Positions 1 to 7,372 of a DNA stretch of 64,000 nt are shown piece by piece. The position numbers and the translations under genes are program-made. Within the stretch, counting starts at the first letter, position 1; each line of letters opens with the position of its first letter. The DNA is from Saccharopolyspora endophytica (lineage in GTDB: Bacteria; Actinomycetota; Actinomycetes; Mycobacteriales; Pseudonocardiaceae), in contig NZ_JAGPXE010000019.1 in assembly GCF_018070075.1 (NCBI RefSeq), positions 33,476-97,475 on the forward strand, read 5' to 3'. The notes beneath the pieces were generated by a model. It saw nothing but the letters and a program-made list of their open reading frames with translations. It did not search any database and was not told where the DNA came from.

Positions 1-1
1 C

Positions 2-760
2 GAGGGCAAGTCTCCGCTGAAGTCCGCGCTCGGTGCCGGAGTGGCCGGGGCGAAGGACAAGGTCAAGCAAGCCGTCGGCGGAGGCGGCAGTGGCGGTGGC
101 GGCAGCAGCGACGCGAAGGTCGTCAACATCATCGAGGAGTTCGACGTCGGCATCCCGCTCCGCGTCGCCTACAACCAGTGGACCACGTTCGAGGACTTCC
201 CCAGCTTCACCAGGAAGGTCGAGAAGGTCGAGCAGGAGTCCGACGAGAAGATCAGCTGGCGGGCCCAGATCTTCTTCTCCCACCGCGACTGGGAATCCAC
301 CATCATCGAGCAGGTCCCGGACGAGCGGATCGTGTGGAAGTCGACCGGGGCCAAGGGCTACGTCGACGGCGCCGTGACCTTCCACGAGCTCGCCCCGACG
401 ATGACGCGCATCCTGCTCGTCCTCGAGTACTACCCGCAGGGGTTCTTCGAGAAGACCGCCAACCTCTGGCGCGCCCAAGGTCGACGCGTGCGGTCGGATT
501 TCAAGCACATCAAGCGGCACATGATGACCCGCACGATCCTCGACCAGGACGAGGCCGAGGGCTGGCGCGGCGAGATCCGGGACGAGGAGGTCGTCAAGAC
601 CCACGAGGAAGCGCTCGACGAGGAGGAGAAGGCGGACCAGGACGAAGAGACGGACGAGGACTTCGAAGACGAAGACGAGACCGAAGACGAGACCGATGAG
701 GAAGACGAGGAGGAAGACGAGGAGGAGCGGGTACCCGCTCAGGCCTCGCGGTCCAAGTGA
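2..760 (+). CDS. SRPBCC-fold (polyketide cyclase/START-like) protein with acidic tail, 5' end cut by window
   Basis: The frame is open from base 2, so the true start lies upstream; an in-frame GTG at 41 is an internal Val as far as I can tell. After a Lys/Ala-rich piece and a Gly/Ser linker, the sequence from VVNIIEEFDVGIPLRVAYNQWTTF to about residue 160 looks like an SRPBCC helix-grip domain (coenzyme Q-binding/polyketide cyclase type). The C-terminal 50 or so residues are almost only Asp and Glu. Similar SRPBCC proteins occur in actinomycete gas-vesicle clusters; whether gvp genes lie upstream cannot be seen. Substrate unknown. Confidence 0.75.
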   Translation, partial: EGKSPLKSALGAGVAGAKDKVKQAVGGGGSGGGGSSDAKVVNIIEEFDVGIPLRVAYNQWTTFEDFPSFTRKVEKVEQESDEKISWRAQIFFSHRDWESTIIEQVPDERIVWKSTGAKGYVDGAVTFHELAPTMTRILLVLEYYPQGFFEKTANLWRAQGRRVRSDFKHIKRHMMTRTILDQDEAEGWRGEIRDEEVVKTHEEALDEEEKADQDEETDEDFEDEDETEDETDEEDEEEDEEERVPAQASRSK

Positions 761-867
761 ACCGCTTCTCGTGATCAGGACCACGTCGATTCCGCGCACG
801 GCTGTGTCAACATCGGTGAACCATCCCGCCTGCGCAGGGTCCACGACCCGACCACGAGGAGACGAGT

Positions 868-1749
868 GTGCAACTGAGCACCATCAGCCACGACGTCACC
901 GACGGCGTCCTCGTCGTCACGCTCAACCGCCCCGACCAGCTCAACGCCTTCACCCCCACCATGGCCGACGAGCTGGAGGAGACGTTCGTCCAGGTCAACG
1001 ACGATGACTCCATCCGGGCGGTCGTCGTGACCGGCGCGGGGCGGGCGTTCTGCGCGGGGATGGACCTCAGCAGCGAGGGCAACGTCTTCGGCCTCGACGA
1101 GTCGCAGTCGCCCGCGCTCGCCGACATGCAGGACCTCTCCGCCCCTGAGCTCCGCCGCATCCGCGACACCGGCGGCCGGGTCACGCTGGCCGTCCACGAC
1201 TGCCGCAAGCCGGTCATCGCCGCCATCAACGGCGCCGCCGTGGGCATCGGCGCGACGATGACGCTGGCCATGGACGCGCGCCTGATGTCGAGCAAGGCGC
1301 GGTTCGGCCTGGTCTTCGGCCGGCTGGGCATCGTGCCCGAGGCCGCGTCGACGTGGTTCCTGCCGCGCATCGTCGGCATGCCGAAGGCGCTCGACCTCGC
1401 CTACCGCGCCGAGATCCTCGACTCGGCGGCCGCTGCGGAGGCCGGGCTCGCCGACGCCGTCCACGCGCCCGAATCCCTGCTGGAGGCCGCGCTGGAGCTC
1501 GCCGACGCCTGGACCAAGGGCAAGTCGCCGGTCGCCACGGCGCTCACCCGCCAGATGATGCGCCGCAACAGCGCCCTCGACCACCCCCGCGACGCGCACC
1601 GGATCGATTCGCTGGCGATGTTCTACACGAGCATCGGCGACGGCGCGGAAGGCGTCGCGGCCTTCACCGAGAAGCGCGACCCGCAGTTCCGCGGCCAGGC
1701 CTCGGACCTCCCCGCCTTCTACGACGAGTGGCTGCACGGCGACCGCTGA
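868..1749 (+). CDS. enoyl-CoA hydratase/isomerase (crotonase) family protein
   Basis: A 293-residue crotonase-fold protein, the usual length. The N-terminal strand VLVVTLNRPDQLNAF, the oxyanion-hole segment around GAGRAFCAGMDLSS and the second oxyanion segment INGAAVGIGATMTLAMDARL are all typical. It probably hydrates or isomerises an acyl-CoA in the cytoplasm; the exact substrate is unknown. The GTG start is preceded by GAGGAGACGA. No acyl-CoA dehydrogenase or thiolase is adjacent, so it appears to be a stand-alone gene, read in the same direction as the SRPBCC gene with a gap of about 107 bases. Confidence 0.85.
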   Translation: MQLSTISHDVTDGVLVVTLNRPDQLNAFTPTMADELEETFVQVNDDDSIRAVVVTGAGRAFCAGMDLSSEGNVFGLDESQSPALADMQDLSAPELRRIRDTGGRVTLAVHDCRKPVIAAINGAAVGIGATMTLAMDARLMSSKARFGLVFGRLGIVPEAASTWFLPRIVGMPKALDLAYRAEILDSAAAAEAGLADAVHAPESLLEAALELADAWTKGKSPVATALTRQMMRRNSALDHPRDAHRIDSLAMFYTSIGDGAEGVAAFTEKRDPQFRGQASDLPAFYDEWLHGDR

Positions 1750-1849
1750 CCCAACGTTCCCAGCTCGTTCCCAGGTCGTTCACCGGGAACGCCCGCATCC
1801 CGCACCTATCGTGGTGATCGGAACGGTGCGCGGCGAGGGAGGGCGGGTC

Positions 1850-2329
1850 ATGGGCGGTCACCGCAGGCGAGCCGCGGAGCCGCTGAGGGGGTTCCGCGGC
1901 CACGTCGTCGGCCAGGCCGCGATGTTCACCGCGGTCGGTGCCGTGACCACGCTGGCCAACGTCGTGCTCTACGTGCTGATGCGCGGCACGTTCAGCGCCG
2001 AGATCTCCAACGTCCTGTCGGTGCTGATCACAACGGTCGCCAGCAGCATCGCGCACCGGCGGTGGGTGTTCTCCGACCGCGACGAGCACCCGATGCGGAT
2101 GCACCTGCAGACCTTCGCGGTGATGCTCTACTACTGCGGGTCGAACCAGATCGCGTTGTGGCTGCTCGGTCTCGCCGTCGAAGCCCCGTCGAGCACGGCC
2201 GAGGCCACGGCCGTCGTCGCGATGGCCCTCTTCGGCGGCACCAGCAGATTCCTGGCGCTGCGCCTCTGGGTCTTCACCCGCCGAACGAGGTCGACACCTC
2301 CGCTCAACACCGAGACCCCGGTGAGCTGA
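1850..2329 (+). CDS. GtrA family membrane protein
   Basis: About 159 residues with four hydrophobic segments (for example AAMFTAVGAVTTLANVVLYVLM and VVAMALFGGTSRFLALRLWVF) and the short charged link ASSIAHRRWVFSDRD, characteristic of GtrA/DPMS-like proteins. The family is linked to transfer of lipid-linked sugars across the membrane during cell-envelope glycan synthesis. The ATG at 1850 follows GAGGGAGGGCGGGTC, a good ribosome site, so I prefer it to the GTG at 1811. No glycosyltransferase partner is nearby. Convergent with the next gene. Confidence 0.8.
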   Translation: MGGHRRRAAEPLRGFRGHVVGQAAMFTAVGAVTTLANVVLYVLMRGTFSAEISNVLSVLITTVASSIAHRRWVFSDRDEHPMRMHLQTFAVMLYYCGSNQIALWLLGLAVEAPSSTAEATAVVAMALFGGTSRFLALRLWVFTRRTRSTPPLNTETPVS

Positions 2330-2351
2330 GCGACCGACTCTCGCTGTGGCG

Positions 2352-2840
2352 TCACCACTGCGATGAGGCCACGGCGAGGACTGCTGTGATCATGCCTGTG
2401 CCGATGAGGGCGGTTGCCAGTCGGACTCTGCGGAACTTCGTCGCGCCGAGTCGGGAGATGGTGAGCAGCTGCTGGCGGTACCAGCGCTGCGGGTCCTCGA
2501 CGATGCGCTCGACGAAGCCCGTCATCTCCTCGTCGGTCATCCGCCTGCTGTCGTGGAACCCGCTGCCGCGCAGCTGCGGTCGCACCACGGCGAGCAGGAG
2601 CAGGACGGCCAGCAGCATCAGCACCAGCGCGCCCCACAGCGCCATCCGCCCGGGCGCGGGCAGCGGGATCCGCTGGACCGCCGCCGCACCCACCGTCACG
2701 ATCGGCCCGAAGACCGCGAGCAGCACGCTCGCCTTCGTGTCGGTGCGGGCGATCGCGGCATCCGCCCTCGCCAGCTCCGCACGCAGAACCTCCAGCGCGG
2801 CCTCGCCGATGTCCCGCTCATCGTCGGCCACAGCGCTCAC
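2352..2840 (-). CDS. PycTM-like (Pycsar effector family, DUF5706) membrane protein, stand-alone
   Basis: About 162 residues. An N-terminal helix ending in ARTDTKASVLLAVFG leads into a first membrane segment, followed by a second (MALWGALVLMLLAVLLLLAVV), a cytoplasmic region rich in charged residues and a third C-terminal segment. The R-T-D-x-KAS-x-LL signature and topology resemble the PycTM effector domain of Pycsar anti-phage systems. Known Pycsar effectors are encoded beside a nucleotide cyclase; none is here, so a defence role is unproven. The GTG at 2840 has a GGGGTG ribosome site; the GTG at 2846 is too close to it. Confidence 0.55.
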   Translation of the reverse strand: MSAVADDERDIGEAALEVLRAELARADAAIARTDTKASVLLAVFGPIVTVGAAAVQRIPLPAPGRMALWGALVLMLLAVLLLLAVVRPQLRGSGFHDSRRMTDEEMTGFVERIVEDPQRWYRQQLLTISRLGATKFRRVRLATALIGTGMITAVLAVASSQW

Positions 2841-2903
2841 GTTCACACCCCGTTCTCGATCACCACCGCACGGCGACGATACGGCGAGGAACAGCCCGGG
2901 GTG

Positions 2904-2979
2904 CGGGGGTGTCGAATTTCGCGCGAAATTCGAGTGCCGAAGTTCGGGCTCGAATTTCGCGCGAAATTCGACACCCCCG
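2904..2979. repeat. paired 18-bp palindrome element forming a 31-bp-arm hairpin
   Basis: Two copies of the perfect palindrome GAATTTCGCGCGAAATTC (2914-2931 and 2952-2969), exactly 38 nt apart start to start. Flanking bases extend the symmetry, so 2904-2934 and 2949-2979 are perfect inverted arms around a 14-nt loop that itself pairs (CCGAA/TTCGG). It lies just after the minus-strand MHS transporter and before the PycTM-like gene, so it could end transcription. The same element with the same 38-nt spacing recurs at 7081-7136. Confidence 0.9.
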
Positions 2980-2997
2980 GCACCGCCGAGGACGGGA

Positions 2998-4311
2998 CTA
3001 GGCGTTCAGGTCGGCTCCGCGGGGTTCGCGGACCATGGTGACGGCGATGATCGAGATGACGCTGAGCACCATGATGTACGCGCCGACGGAGTAGGCGCTG
3101 CCGGTGGCCTGGGTCAGCGCTTCGGCGATGGTGGGCGCGAACGCTCCGCCGAGGATGGCGCCGAAGGCGTAGCCGATGGACACGCCGGAGTAGCGCACCT
3201 TGGCCGGGAACATCTCGGCGTACATCGCCGACATCGGCCCGTAGGACAGCCCGATGCCGAACGACAGCACGACGATGGCCAGCGCGAACAGCACGCCGCT
3301 GCCCGTTCCCATCATGAGGAACATCGGCAGCATCCACACGAACACGGCCGCGTAGCCGATCTGGAACGTGCGCACCCGCCCGATCCGGTCGGACAGAGCA
3401 CCGGAGTAGACGGTGAACACCAGCCACCCGACGGCGCCGACGATCGTCGCCAGCAGCACGGTCGGCCGGGACAGCCCAAGGGTCTTGCCGTAGCTGAGGA
3501 AGTAGGCGATGACCAGGTAACCGGCGGCGTTGTTGGCGACGAAGATCAGCGCGGCCAGCACGACGTTGCGGGTGTTGCTGCGGAACAGCTCCTGCAGCGG
3601 CGCCGAGGAGTGGGCCTTGCGATCCAGCATCTCCTGGAACACCGGGCTCTCCTCGACCAGGCGGCGCACCAGGTAGCCGAACACGATGAGCACGACCGAC
3701 ACCAGGAACGGAATCCGCCAGCCCCAGGCGAGGAACTGCTCCTCGCTGGTCGACGAGCTGATCACCCACAGCACCCCGGTGGCCAGGATCAACCCGAGCG
3801 GCACGCCGGTCTGCGGGTAGGAGCCGAAGTAGCCGCGCTTGCCGAGCGGGGCGTGCTCGACCGCCATCAGCGCCGCACCACCCCATTCCCCGCCTGCGGA
3901 GAAGCCCTGCACGACGCGCAGCACGATGAGCAGGATCGGCGCCGCGACCCCGATCTGGGCGTAGGTGGGCAGCAGCCCGATCAGCGCGGTCGCCGCACCC
4001 ATCATGATCAGCGTCATGACCAGCATCGCCTTGCGCCCGAGCCGGTCACCGAACCGCCCGGCGACGACCGCTCCGAGCGGCCGGAACAGGAAGCTGATGC
4101 CGATGGTCGCCAGCGACAGCAGGCTGGCGACCCCCGGTGCGTCGGCGCTCAGGGGCTTGAAGAAGTGCGGCGCGAACACCAGGCTCGCCGCCTGCGCGTA
4201 GATGAAGAAGTCGTACCACTCGATGGTCGTCCCGACGAGCGTGCTGGCGAGCAACCGCTTCTCATCCCGGGTGCGACCAGCGCCCGCAGCGTGCTGCACG
4301 GAGTCCGACAT
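2998..4311 (-). CDS. MFS transporter, metabolite:H+ symporter (MHS) family
   Basis: A 437-residue, 12-helix major facilitator. It opens with ASTLVGTTIEWYDFFIYAQAASLVF, the hallmark N-terminus of the MHS branch (shikimate, proline/betaine and dicarboxylate symporters), and has the loop 2-3 signature GRFGDRLGRKAML and the segment RVVQGFSAGGEWGGAALMAVEHAP. Proton-driven uptake of an organic acid is likely; the substrate cannot be read. The ATG at 4311 follows AACGAGGTT, so I reject the longer frame from 4392. It is transcribed alone and ends 18 nt from the hairpin at 2904-2979. Confidence 0.85.
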   Translation of the reverse strand: MSDSVQHAAGAGRTRDEKRLLASTLVGTTIEWYDFFIYAQAASLVFAPHFFKPLSADAPGVASLLSLATIGISFLFRPLGAVVAGRFGDRLGRKAMLVMTLIMMGAATALIGLLPTYAQIGVAAPILLIVLRVVQGFSAGGEWGGAALMAVEHAPLGKRGYFGSYPQTGVPLGLILATGVLWVISSSTSEEQFLAWGWRIPFLVSVVLIVFGYLVRRLVEESPVFQEMLDRKAHSSAPLQELFRSNTRNVVLAALIFVANNAAGYLVIAYFLSYGKTLGLSRPTVLLATIVGAVGWLVFTVYSGALSDRIGRVRTFQIGYAAVFVWMLPMFLMMGTGSGVLFALAIVVLSFGIGLSYGPMSAMYAEMFPAKVRYSGVSIGYAFGAILGGAFAPTIAEALTQATGSAYSVGAYIMVLSVISIIAVTMVREPRGADLNA

Positions 4312-4514
4312 GGCTGAACCTCGTTGTTCCGTCGTCCTTGTGTTGGGTGTCTGTCTAGTCGGGACGACGCGCCAGGTCGAGTGCTCACGCACAACGATTC
4401 ACGGCGAATCCGGCCGGCACCCACAGCCCGGAAGATCCGATTCAGGCGAAATGGCTTTCCGTGTTCACTTCCATACTCTCCGTAGCACTGCGGCCCACCG
4501 TGCCTGCGGCGCCC

Positions 4515-4769
4515 TCAGAGCGAGAACCGGTCGCCCTTCACCGCATCGAGGAACGTCTCCCACTGCAACGGCGTCGCGGTGAAGTACCCCGCGCCCGGCG
4601 CCTTCGAATCACGCACCGCGGCGTGACCGGATAACTCCCCCACCTCGACGCAGTCGCCGTTGGGGTGACTGAAGCTGGACTTCCGCCAGCCGACCACGCG
4701 ACCAACCTCCACGCAGTTCCCATTTGGGTGGCTGTGCGAGGACTTCCGCCAACCCTGGATCTCACTCAT
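4515..4769 (-). CDS. DUF397 domain protein with duplicated N-terminal motif
   Basis: An 84-residue DUF397 protein. The usual single WRKSSxSxxxGxCVEV motif is present twice: residues 6-23 (GWRKSSHSHPNGNCVEVG) and 27-44 (GWRKSSFSHPNGDCVEVG), followed by the normal tail with VRDSK and WETFLDAVK. DUF397 proteins are small partners of WhiJ/DUF5753 regulators, as in the bldB/whiJ paralogue families of streptomycetes. The ATG overlaps the stop of the regulator upstream (ATGA), so the two are coupled. The following 200 nt up to the MHS transporter hold no gene I can support. Confidence 0.9.
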   Translation of the reverse strand: MSEIQGWRKSSHSHPNGNCVEVGRVVGWRKSSFSHPNGDCVEVGELSGHAAVRDSKAPGAGYFTATPLQWETFLDAVKGDRFSL

Positions 4770-5623
4770 CCCTCGTTCCCCTTCTCCTCCGCGATACTTC
4801 GTATGAGCTCCGCACTAGCTTCAGGGCTCAGAGCCAGCTTGCCGATCGCGTCGATCGCTTGTCGATACTCCTGCACATCAACGACATCGACGACGAAGGC
4901 ACCAGAGCTGTAGTGCTCGAAGTGCACCGTCGCCGGGGAGTCGGGGAACTCGTACAGGATGAACGGCCCGACCAGCCCTGGATGCCAGCCGACGAAGGAT
5001 GGAACCACCTGAATCGTCACGTTCTCACGACCGGCCAGATCTCGGAGGTGCACGAGTTGATCGGCCATGACTTCGGCGGTGCCGATCTGGTCGCGGAGTG
5101 CGTATTCACCGATCAAAGCGTGGAACCGCAACGGAGACCTGCGGGTGAGCAGCTCACGTCGTGACGCCCTCACCATGGCTCGGGTTTCGACCTCGTTCGC
5201 CGGCAGATCCGCTGCGACCGAGGCTGCGCGAGCATATTCAGAAATCTGCAGCAGCCCGGGAACCACCATTGGCGACCATTCAATAGCCGTTGAAGCAGCT
5301 CGTTCGCATTCCACCACTCCCGCGAGCTGCTGCGGAATACCGGGAATGCCGACAGCGAGCCAGTTGGGCTCGCTGGCATGCCGGGCGAGGTCGACGAGTC
5401 GCCGCCTCTCCTCCCCTGTCACCCCGGCGACCGCCAGCAGCGATGCCACGTCCTCCGGCGCCGGCACTCTTCGGCCGGTCTCCCAGTGCGAGATCGTTCC
5501 GTGGCTCATTCCGAGCCGCTTGCTCAGCTCTCTTCCGCTGATCCCGGATTCTTCCCGAACCGTTCGGATTGCTGCCGCGAGCGCCCGCGCTCGCGGCGTC
5601 ACGGCACTAACGTCTACAGGCAC
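4766..5623 (-). CDS. XRE-type regulator with DUF5753 domain (WhiJ-like)
   Basis: About 285 residues. The N-terminal HTH covers roughly residues 10-65 (IRTVREESGISGRELSKRLGMSHGTISHWETGRRVP), and the DUF5753 ligand/partner domain follows (IEWSPMVVPGLLQISEYARA to the C-terminus). With the coupled DUF397 gene it forms the standard actinomycete pair that tunes development or antibiotic genes. Starts at 5665, 5623 and 5599 are possible; I chose the GTG at 5623 because a promoter ends seven bases before it, which would give a leaderless transcript. The divergent neighbour is the small Cys protein. Confidence 0.85.
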   Translation of the reverse strand: MPVDVSAVTPRARALAAAIRTVREESGISGRELSKRLGMSHGTISHWETGRRVPAPEDVASLLAVAGVTGEERRRLVDLARHASEPNWLAVGIPGIPQQLAGVVECERAASTAIEWSPMVVPGLLQISEYARAASVAADLPANEVETRAMVRASRRELLTRRSPLRFHALIGEYALRDQIGTAEVMADQLVHLRDLAGRENVTIQVVPSFVGWHPGLVGPFILYEFPDSPATVHFEHYSSGAFVVDVVDVQEYRQAIDAIGKLALSPEASAELIRSIAEEKGNEG

Positions 5624-5630
5624 GAGACAG

Positions 5631-5659
5631 ATCGTATGGCCGTCTACCTGGTATATCCA
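5631..5659 (-). promoter_or_regulatory. putative promoter of the XRE/DUF397 operon (leaderless)
   Basis: On the minus strand TGGATA (5654-5659) and TACGAT (5631-5636) are separated by 17 nt. TACGAT is followed by seven bases and then the GTG at 5623. This matches a leaderless actinobacterial promoter. Inferred from spacing only. Confidence 0.35.
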
Positions 5660-5744
5660 TCCCACGATTAGGTAATTGATCAGTGGCTACTAGACGTCGA
5701 TTCTGGATTTGACAGCATCGACATCGAATTTCCTGGGGGTTGCG

Positions 5745-5963
5745 ATGTACAAGTTCTACTGGGTTCCGGCGAACTCAGCGCGACATGCGAGCACCGACCG
5801 ACGGCCGGAAGGCGCGTTGGTCTATCCGAGCGGGACCGCGGTCACAACGTTGTGCGGCGAGGTCGACCTGGTCGCGGACAACTCCGAGCTCGCATGGCTG
5901 TGGGCGACGTGCCCGGAGTGCTATCGAGTGGCGTTGCGGATAGCGAGGGCAGCAGACGGATGA
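5745..5963 (+). CDS. small zinc-finger-like protein beside WhiJ-type regulator
   Basis: 72 residues starting MYKFYWVPANSARHAS, with Cys in LCGEVDL and a TCPEC motif near the end, flanked by His and Asp residues; it resembles the short zinc-finger-like proteins often found next to XRE/DUF397 pairs in Pseudonocardiaceae. Function unknown. The ATG at 5745 follows a GGGGG stretch five bases upstream; a longer frame from 5709 has no ribosome site. It is divergent from the regulator and may share its control region. About 120 nt after it contain nothing I recognise. Confidence 0.6.
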   Translation: MYKFYWVPANSARHASTDRRPEGALVYPSGTAVTTLCGEVDLVADNSELAWLWATCPECYRVALRIARAADG

Positions 5964-6085
5964 CGAAACGCCCCTGAATCAGGAACCGCTCGGCCGGACC
6001 CCACACCGAGACCGGTTCCAGGTCGGCCGGTGCTCCTTCCCCTCCCCCAGCACCGGCCGGCCATCCCCCGATCCAGAACGCGCGG

Positions 6086-6388
6086 CTACGCCCCCAACGC
6101 GGTGGTGGTCGAGGCTCCGATCATGACGACGAGGAAGAAGAGGAAGACCATCGCCCACACCGCCAGGACCACGTACCCCAGCACCAGCCCGGCGATCGCC
6201 ATGCCGTACCCGGACTGCGGCGGGTTGTTCCTGATGTCGCGCGCGGCGAGGTGACCGAAGATCACTGCCAGCGGCGCGATCCCGAGAATGCCCAGGACCA
6301 GCGCGGCCACCGACATGCCGTTGGTGGGCGCTGGGGACGTCATCGCGGGTGGCACGGGTCGCGGGTAGTACGGCTGTTCGGCGGTCAT
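6086..6388 (-). CDS. DUF4190 domain small membrane protein
   Basis: 100 residues. A Pro/Tyr-rich cytoplasmic N-terminus is followed by two membrane helices, GMSVAALVLGILGIAPLAVIFG and GMAIAGLVLGYVVLAVWAMVFL, with the loop HLAARDIRNNPPQSGYG between them, the pattern of DUF4190. These proteins are common in actinomycetes and sometimes fused to other domains; role unknown. No partner gene is linked here. Confidence 0.8.
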   Translation of the reverse strand: MTAEQPYYPRPVPPAMTSPAPTNGMSVAALVLGILGIAPLAVIFGHLAARDIRNNPPQSGYGMAIAGLVLGYVVLAVWAMVFLFFLVVMIGASTTTALGA

Positions 6389-6532
6389 GTTCGAATCCCC
6401 CTCAGGCTGTTGTCCGGCTGCAGTACGGAAGGGTGCCGGTGGGTCTTCCCAGCAGGCAGGGGCGAAAGGCCCGGGCGCGGGTGCTGACGACTCGCCTCAC
6501 CAGCCGCGACGCAGGCCGATAGTGTCGGCCGC

Positions 6533-7042
6533 ATGGCAGATCCACTCGGAGCGCTGGCGTCGTTGCGGGCCACCCGGTGGTTCACCGATGCCGCGGTCGG
6601 CGACGACGTGCTGCGGCCGGTGTTGGAGGCCGGGCGGTGGACGGGGTCCGCGCGCAATCGCCAGCCCTGGCGGTTCCACACCGTGCGGAGTCCGGACACG
6701 CGCGCGGAGCTGAGTCGCTGCGGCGCTTACGCGGCGCACCTGCGGGCGGCGCCCGTGGTGCTGCTGCTCGCCCTCGACCTCAGCTGGAGCGACGCCGCGT
6801 TCGACTGCGGACGGGTGGCGCAGAACATCATGCTGGCCGCGCACGCGCTCGGGCTCGGCTCGTGCCCGGTGACGTTCTTCCCGGAGGACAACGTCGAGCG
6901 GGTCACCGCCCTCGCGGGCTTCTCCGCCCCGTGGCAGGTCCGCACCGGGATCGCGCTCGGGCACCCCGCCCCGACCCCGGCAGGCCGATCGGCGATCCCC
7001 ACCGGCCGACTCCCGCTCGACGAGCTCTGGACCTCCGACTAA
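6533..7042 (+). CDS. nitroreductase family protein (FMN-dependent, small type)
   Basis: 169 residues, somewhat short for the family. It has the N-terminal RATRWFTDAAVGDDVL, the flavin-contact segment ARNRQPWRFHTV, and the later CGRVAQNIMLAAHALGLGSCPV helix and GIALGHPAP strand of the nitroreductase fold. It probably uses FMN and NAD(P)H to reduce a nitro or quinone compound; substrate unknown. The ATG at 6533 has no strong ribosome site. The 330 nt after it carry the repeats described separately. Confidence 0.75.
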   Translation: MADPLGALASLRATRWFTDAAVGDDVLRPVLEAGRWTGSARNRQPWRFHTVRSPDTRAELSRCGAYAAHLRAAPVVLLLALDLSWSDAAFDCGRVAQNIMLAAHALGLGSCPVTFFPEDNVERVTALAGFSAPWQVRTGIALGHPAPTPAGRSAIPTGRLPLDELWTSD

Positions 7043-7080
7043 CACGCCCCGACGAACGTTCGCTCACGGCGTGAAATTTC

Positions 7081-7136
7081 GAATTTCGCGCGAAATTCGA
7101 GTCGAAACTTTGCCGGTCGAATTTCGCGCGAAATTC
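7081..7136. repeat. second paired 18-bp palindrome element
   Basis: GAATTTCGCGCGAAATTC at 7081-7098 and 7119-7136, again 38 nt apart with a 20-nt spacer beginning GAGT, as in the copy at 2914-2969. The spacer sequence otherwise differs. It lies 38 nt after the nitroreductase stop. Confidence 0.9.
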
Positions 7137-7211
7137 GAATCCTGCCCACTACGGCAGCACCAGGGCGCACGTCGGAACCACGGCCCGGAGGCTCTGGGGA
7201 ATCCGGTGCCG

Positions 7212-7277
7212 GACTTCCACTGAAATCGGGGGGCGGGTTTCCACTGGAGTTCGGGGGGCGGGTTTCCACTGGAGTTC
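7212..7277. repeat. array of three TTTCCACTGAA-type palindromes
   Basis: GACTTCCACTGAAATC (7212), GGTTTCCACTGGAGTTC (7236) and the same again (7261), spaced 24 and 25 nt. They belong to the 24-nt-period repeat family. Together with the element at 7081-7136 they fill the gap before the MHS transporter at 7373. Confidence 0.85.
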
Positions 7278-7372
7278 GGAGCTTGGAGCTCGGGGCGGGG
7301 TGGGCCGTTCTTGACCTGGGGGGATCGGGGTCGTAGCTTGCCTAGCAAGCGCTTGGTTCGGCGGAGGAAGTG

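Noticed and set aside
2352..2840. Complete Pycsar defence system
   Set aside because: Only an effector-like membrane protein is seen; no nucleotide cyclase gene adjoins it.
2062..4317. Very long plus-strand open frame (about 750 codons) across GtrA, the PycTM-like gene and the MHS transporter
   Set aside because: Antisense shadow of high-GC genes; the minus-strand proteins match known families while this one is low-complexity His/Gln/Arg.
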